NCBI GenBank assembly: GCA_016764015.1
Contig: JAESSR010000324.1
Span: 1-9,111 of the forward strand
Reading direction: 5' to 3'
Length of the DNA stretch: 9,111 bases
DNA from: Phycisphaerales bacterium
GTDB taxonomy: Bacteria > Planctomycetota > Phycisphaerae > Phycisphaerales > UBA1924
Shown one piece after another: positions 6,148 to 9,111 of this stretch. The notes under the pieces were generated by a model, which was given only the letters and a program-made list of their open reading frames with translations, was not told the origin of the DNA and did not search any database. Every line of letters starts with the position of its first letter. Position 1 is the stretch's first letter. Made by a program: the position numbers and the translations under genes.

Positions 6148-7485
6148 TCATCGTTGAAAAGAGTAGAGCCCGGGCAGATCAAGGATTTGGGTGAGCTCAT
6201 CGAGGGCATCGGTGAGCGAGACGGCCAGTTTGGGATCGAGTAAGTCGTTTGATGTCAGTTCGTCTGGGTAGTGGTTTTCCACCCATCCGACCAGCGTTTT
6301 GTAGAGATTGTCATTGAGCATGACGCCCTGGTGGACGGCTGCTTGTTCATCGTCGTTCATAACGACCCGCAGACGCAGGCATGCGGGCCCGCCGCCGTTG
6401 CGCATGGATTCGCGGACATCAAGGTAGTGGACAGCATTGATCGGGTTGGAGGCCTCGGCGACCATGCGATCGACAAACGCGGCGACTCTTGGGTTTTCTT
6501 TGGATTCGAGGGGCGCGAAGAGGGCCATGGTGCCATCGGGCATGGTGACGATTTGGGAGTTGAAGATGTAGCTGGTGACGGCCTCTTCGAGCGAGAAATC
6601 AGTGTTGTTGGCTTCGATGATGGTCAAGGGCTCGCCGAGCGGGCCGGCAATATCGGTAATCATCGAACGGGAAGTCGCGAAGGCTTGTTCATGATAGAAG
6701 AAGACTTGTTCATTGCCAGTTGCGATGACATCGTTGTGGAAGACTCCTGCGTCGATGGCGTCTGGGTGTTGGCGGGTGTAGACGGTGTTGATTGGGTCGA
6801 GTTTGTGGAGCCGAGCGATCGCTTCGGTTGCGGCACGGGTTTGGCGTGATGGGTATTTGCGAGCGCCGCCGGCGGTATCTTCGCGATCGAAGCCGTAGAC
6901 GAACATTTCGACTCCGGGCTCGCCGTGCTTGGCAGCGAAGCGGATGTGGTTGGCTGCGCCTTCGTCGGCGTAGCGCATTTGGTCTGGCAATGGATCGTGG
7001 ACGACGAAGTGGTTGTCGTTGTTGAAGATCATGCGGAGCATGCGGGTAGTTGTGGGGTGTTCGAGTGAGCGGTGGTAGTTGGAGATGAGGTTGGCGGGGG
7101 TGAGATGAACTTTGTTGTCTGCGGTGTCGGCGCTTGGTGACACGGTGGCGGCGTTGGCGGCCCACATGCTGCTGGCGCTCCAGATGGCGGCGAGCAGGGT
7201 TGGGTCTGCCTCGTGGGCCTCTTTGAGGAGTTGTTCATCGGAGCCGGAGAACCCGATTTGACGGAGTGCGCCAAGGTCAGGGCGGTGTTGAGGCGGAAAC
7301 ACCCCTTGGGTGAGCCCGAGATCCATGAGGGTTTTCATTTTTCCGAGCCCTTGGAGGGCCGCGGCTTTGGGTTTGGAGGTCCCCCCGGCGTTGGTTGCCG
7401 AGGCGACATTGCCCGGCGAGAGCCCGGCGTAGTTGTGGGTCGGGCCGATGAGTCCATCAAAGTTTGTTTCGCGAGCGATTGGCAT
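6148..7485 (-). CDS. astB: N-succinylarginine dihydrolase (arginine succinyltransferase pathway)
   Basis: AstB hydrolyses N2-succinylarginine to N2-succinylornithine, CO2 and ammonia, the second step of the AST route of arginine catabolism, in the cytoplasm. The 445-residue product matches the family's usual ~440-450 length and is recognisable throughout: NFDGLIGPTHNYAGLS (8-23), FNNDNHFVVHDPLPDQMRYADEGAANH (154-180 region), VFHNDVIATGNEQ (248-260) and RNGGGPACLRLRVV (362-375). The E. coli catalytic residues Glu174, His248 and Cys365 correspond to Glu175, His250 and Cys369. I chose the ATG at 7485 because MPIARETNFDGLIGPTHNYAG is the normal N-terminus; the frame extends to an ATG at 7578, but those extra 31 codons run through the inverted-repeat element. 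No clear ribosome site is seen. No astA, astC, astD or astE is in view. Confidence 0.96.
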   Translation of the reverse strand: MPIARETNFDGLIGPTHNYAGLSPGNVASATNAGGTSKPKAAALQGLGKMKTLMDLGLTQGVFPPQHRPDLGALRQIGFSGSDEQLLKEAHEADPTLLAAIWSASSMWAANAATVSPSADTADNKVHLTPANLISNYHRSLEHPTTTRMLRMIFNNDNHFVVHDPLPDQMRYADEGAANHIRFAAKHGEPGVEMFVYGFDREDTAGGARKYPSRQTRAATEAIARLHKLDPINTVYTRQHPDAIDAGVFHNDVIATGNEQVFFYHEQAFATSRSMITDIAGPLGEPLTIIEANNTDFSLEEAVTSYIFNSQIVTMPDGTMALFAPLESKENPRVAAFVDRMVAEASNPINAVHYLDVRESMRNGGGPACLRLRVVMNDDEQAAVHQGVMLNDNLYKTLVGWVENHYPDELTSNDLLDPKLAVSLTDALDELTQILDLPGLYSFQR

Positions 7486-7512
7486 GGGGAAGGATAGGTC
7501 TGGTTCTCTTTG

Positions 7513-7598
7513 GTGGCACAGGCGTCTCGCCTGTGATCTTTGGGCTTGAAGAGTTGTGAAGAGTGGGGAGAAGATCACAGGCGGGACGCCTGTGCCAC
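7513..7598. repeat. Paired palindromic repeat (PVC-type dispersed repeat)
   Basis: Two 28-bp arms, 7513-7540 and 7571-7598, are inverted copies with a single difference (T versus C at the middle), separated by 30 bases. Each arm is itself a palindrome: CACAGGCG and CGCCTGTG around 3 bases. The pair fills the gap between the metal-permease stop (7603) and the astB start (7485). Forward translations of this motif give HRRDACATG-like peptides, which I remember as recurrent spurious peptides in Planctomycetes/Verrucomicrobia, so this is likely one copy of a REP-like family. No T-tract follows on the minus strand, so it is not a standard terminator, though it may stabilise the 3' end. Confidence 0.8.
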
Positions 7599-7602
7599 GG
7601 GT

Positions 7603-8904
7603 TTATGTGTTCTTTGGCGGGATTGGTTTGCCATGGGGGTCAGTGTGCTGGTTGGGGAGATCAGGGTCGATCAAGTGCTCGAGTTTTTCGGCGGTATCGT
7701 GGACATGATCTGGGCTGATGCCGGCTTGGTCGACGAGGTAGCCTTCCCATTGGCGATGCTTGCGGATGATCGCCGCGCCTTGGGATATTCCTTTTTCGGT
7801 GAGTGCGATGTGATTGGTCATCTGTACGATGAGCAGATCGTACTCGGCACGATCGAGTGCTTTGGCTGTTCGCTTCGGCGAGCCAATGAGTGCCATGAGA
7901 TCGTTTCGCGATGCATGATCCCCGGTTTCTGAGAGCCGATAGAGCGCCCCGAGGATATCTTCGAGGACGACGAGGTTGCCGAGTTTGCGTTGGTTGCGTG
8001 CTTTGGCGATGATGCCGTGGGATGGGGAACCGATCATGACGACGACGAGAATCGCGCCGGCGGTGGTTGCCATCATGCCCGCGGCGTTGACACCGAACCA
8101 TGAGGCAAGGGTGTATCCCCCGATCGCGGTGAGCAAGGCAATGATGGCGCTAACGAGGATTTGCGTGATAAGTCGATCGGTGAGCAGGCGAGCGGTGGCG
8201 GCGGGGCAGATGAGCATCGCGATGACCAGGATTGAACCGACGGCCTCGAATGATGCGACTGCGGCGATGGCGACGAAGGTCATGAGTGCCATGTGCATGA
8301 ACCCTGCGTTGATGCCTTGGACGGTCGATATTCCTGCGTCAAACGAAGCGATGCGGAGTTCTTTGAAGAAGACGGTGATGAAGATGATGACGGCGAAGGT
8401 GGTGCCCAGAAGCGTCCAGAGTTGGCGGGGGACTTCATCCCTGATGTTTGCGCTGAGGAAGTGACTCCACTCGGTGGGGGAGTTGGTCCAGAAGAGCGTT
8501 TGGAGATTGCCGTGAAGGACGCAGTCTGCGTCGAGGTCAACGCTTCGAGCCGAGGCGCTTTCGAGCATGAATACGCCCAGGGCGAAGAGGACCGAGAAGA
8601 CCACGCCCATCGCGGCGCCTGGCTCGACTTTGCCTAGGCGTTTGATGATTTCGACGAGGACGACGGTGAGCAGAGCCGAGGTGGCGGCGCCGATGAACAT
8701 GATGCCGGGGGATCGGGATCGGGTGATGAGGAACGCGCCGACGAGCCCGGGGAGGACGGCGTGCGAGATCGCGTCGCCCATGAGGGATTGTTTGCGGAGG
8801 ACGAGGAAGTTTCCGAGCAAGCCACACGAGAGGGCGGCGAAGATGGCGGCCAACAATGGGAAGAGATCGAGGGTGAGGAAGGTTTGGATGAGATCGGGGA
8901 TCAT
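7603..8904 (-). CDS. Metal ABC permease (TroD/MntD-like) fused to MntR/DtxR-like domain
   Basis: A 433-residue fusion. Residues ~1-300 are an ABC-3 family permease of Mn/Zn/Fe importers, with about eight helices and hallmarks LVLRKQSLMGDAISHAVLPG (34-53), RSVDLDADCVLHGNL (120-134), GSILVIAMLICPAATARLL (223-241). Residues ~312-428 are a DtxR/MntR-like module: a winged helix (SRNDLMALIGSPKRTAKALDRAEYDLL), then HRQWEGYL (383-390) and VHDTAEKLEH (401-410), ending DPHGKPIP as in free-standing DtxR proteins. Possible metal ligands: Asp316 (MntR Asp8), His383, Glu387, His402, Glu406, Glu409 and His410; the position of MntR Glu11 is Gly319. The domain should lie in the cytoplasm and may sense metal to gate transport. 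The start is ATG in an ATGA overlap with the preceding gene, so the two permeases are co-translated and probably heterodimerise. Which metal is carried is not decided by the sequence. Confidence 0.93.
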   Translation of the reverse strand: MIPDLIQTFLTLDLFPLLAAIFAALSCGLLGNFLVLRKQSLMGDAISHAVLPGLVGAFLITRSRSPGIMFIGAATSALLTVVLVEIIKRLGKVEPGAAMGVVFSVLFALGVFMLESASARSVDLDADCVLHGNLQTLFWTNSPTEWSHFLSANIRDEVPRQLWTLLGTTFAVIIFITVFFKELRIASFDAGISTVQGINAGFMHMALMTFVAIAAVASFEAVGSILVIAMLICPAATARLLTDRLITQILVSAIIALLTAIGGYTLASWFGVNAAGMMATTAGAILVVVMIGSPSHGIIAKARNQRKLGNLVVLEDILGALYRLSETGDHASRNDLMALIGSPKRTAKALDRAEYDLLIVQMTNHIALTEKGISQGAAIIRKHRQWEGYLVDQAGISPDHVHDTAEKLEHLIDPDLPNQHTDPHGKPIPPKNT

Positions 8905-9111
8905 GTGGTTCCCCCGTTGTCGATGGTGATGCCTCGCACGCGGAGCGCTTCTTCGAGTTCTGCGATGAGTTCATCGGTGAGCACATGCTCGACCTGATCG
9001 ACCGACCAATCGACATGGGTCGGTGCGATATCGGCGTATGAAACGAGGTACTGCTCCCAGAGTTTGTGATTCCGATGGATGCGTTTTCCTTGGATTCGTC
9101 CGGATTCAGTC
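8901..9111 (-). CDS. Second metal ABC permease with DtxR-like C-terminus (partial, 3' end only)
   Basis: The frame enters from the right edge (first full codon 9110-9108) and ends at TGA 8903-8901, leaving the last 69 residues. These read as the C-terminal half of a DtxR-like domain: NHKLWEQYLVSYADIAPTHVDW, then DQVEHVLTDELIAELEEALRVRG. His15 and Glu19 match DtxR His79/Glu83, and Glu41-His42 match Glu105/His106. The position of DtxR His98 is Asp and that of Cys102 is Asp, so the ligand set differs from its partner. Free DtxR regulators are not usually encoded with a 4-base ATGA overlap into a permease gene, and TroC/MtsB-type permeases with this tail are known in planctomycetes as I recall, so a permease fusion is the likely identity. 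The membrane part is outside the window; a stand-alone regulator cannot be fully excluded. Confidence 0.7.
   Translation of the reverse strand, partial: TESGRIQGKRIHRNHKLWEQYLVSYADIAPTHVDWSVDQVEHVLTDELIAELEEALRVRGITIDNGGTT

Noticed and set aside
7486..7578. Upstream extension of astB to an ATG at 7578
   Set aside because: The added residues translate the palindromic repeat; the product from 7485 begins with the normal AstB N-terminus and already has family length.
7513..7598. Rho-independent terminator for the metal permease operon
   Set aside because: Strong palindromes but no T-tract downstream on the minus strand; repeat-family origin explains it better.
7540..7932. 130-codon plus-strand frame opposite the metal permease gene
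   Set aside because: It is antisense to a well-supported fusion gene, starts in the repeat, and shows no family features.

Overview
The window looks like chromosomal DNA of a planctomycete, probably a marine Phycisphaerae-type lineage. That is an inference from three things: metal-transport permeases fused to DtxR/MntR-like domains, a secreted protein of a style common there, and intergenic palindromes (a GTGGCACAGGCG...CGCCTGTG pair and GGTGCCATG...GGCACC arms) of a kind I remember as frequent in Planctomycetes/Verrucomicrobia. No phage, insertion sequence, CRISPR array, rRNA or tRNA is visible.

Layout. (1) 1-916, minus: N-terminal 305 residues of an exported protein that runs off the left edge. 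(2) 917-1120: AT-rich divergent promoter region. (3) 1121-4029, plus: a tight three-gene operon of ABC ATPase, FtsX/MacB-type permease, and a membrane-tethered protein ending in a DUF3299-like domain. It closes with a hairpin terminator at 4043-4100. (4) 4141-5810, minus: a perfect-stem terminator and nhaA, a Na+/H+ antiporter with a long His/Asp/Glu-rich insert. (5) 5811-6147: an intergenic region with a leader hairpin next to nhaA and a 102-bp cloverleaf-like inverted-repeat element. (6) 6148-7485, minus: astB, N-succinylarginine dihydrolase. (7) 7486-7602: a 28-bp inverted-repeat pair made of nested palindromes. (8) 7603-9111, minus: two overlapping genes for ABC-3 family metal permeases (Mn/Zn/Fe type). 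Both end in a DtxR/MntR-like metal-binding domain; the upstream one is cut by the right edge.

How they may work together. Two regions concern ABC transport. The plus-strand operon resembles, in composition, the zinc-regulated zrg cluster of Vibrio (from memory), so metal homeostasis is one reading; lipid or peptide export is equally possible from the ATPase and permease alone. The minus-strand TroC/TroD-like pair is a Mn/Zn/Fe importer, and its binding protein and ATPase should lie beyond base 9111. NhaA handles Na+/H+ exchange, as expected of a marine cell. AstB belongs to arginine catabolism, and no other ast gene is visible.

The most unusual items are the permease-metalloregulator fusions, the 102-bp cloverleaf element whose ends match the arms of the hairpin at 4043-4086, and the His-rich NhaA insert.
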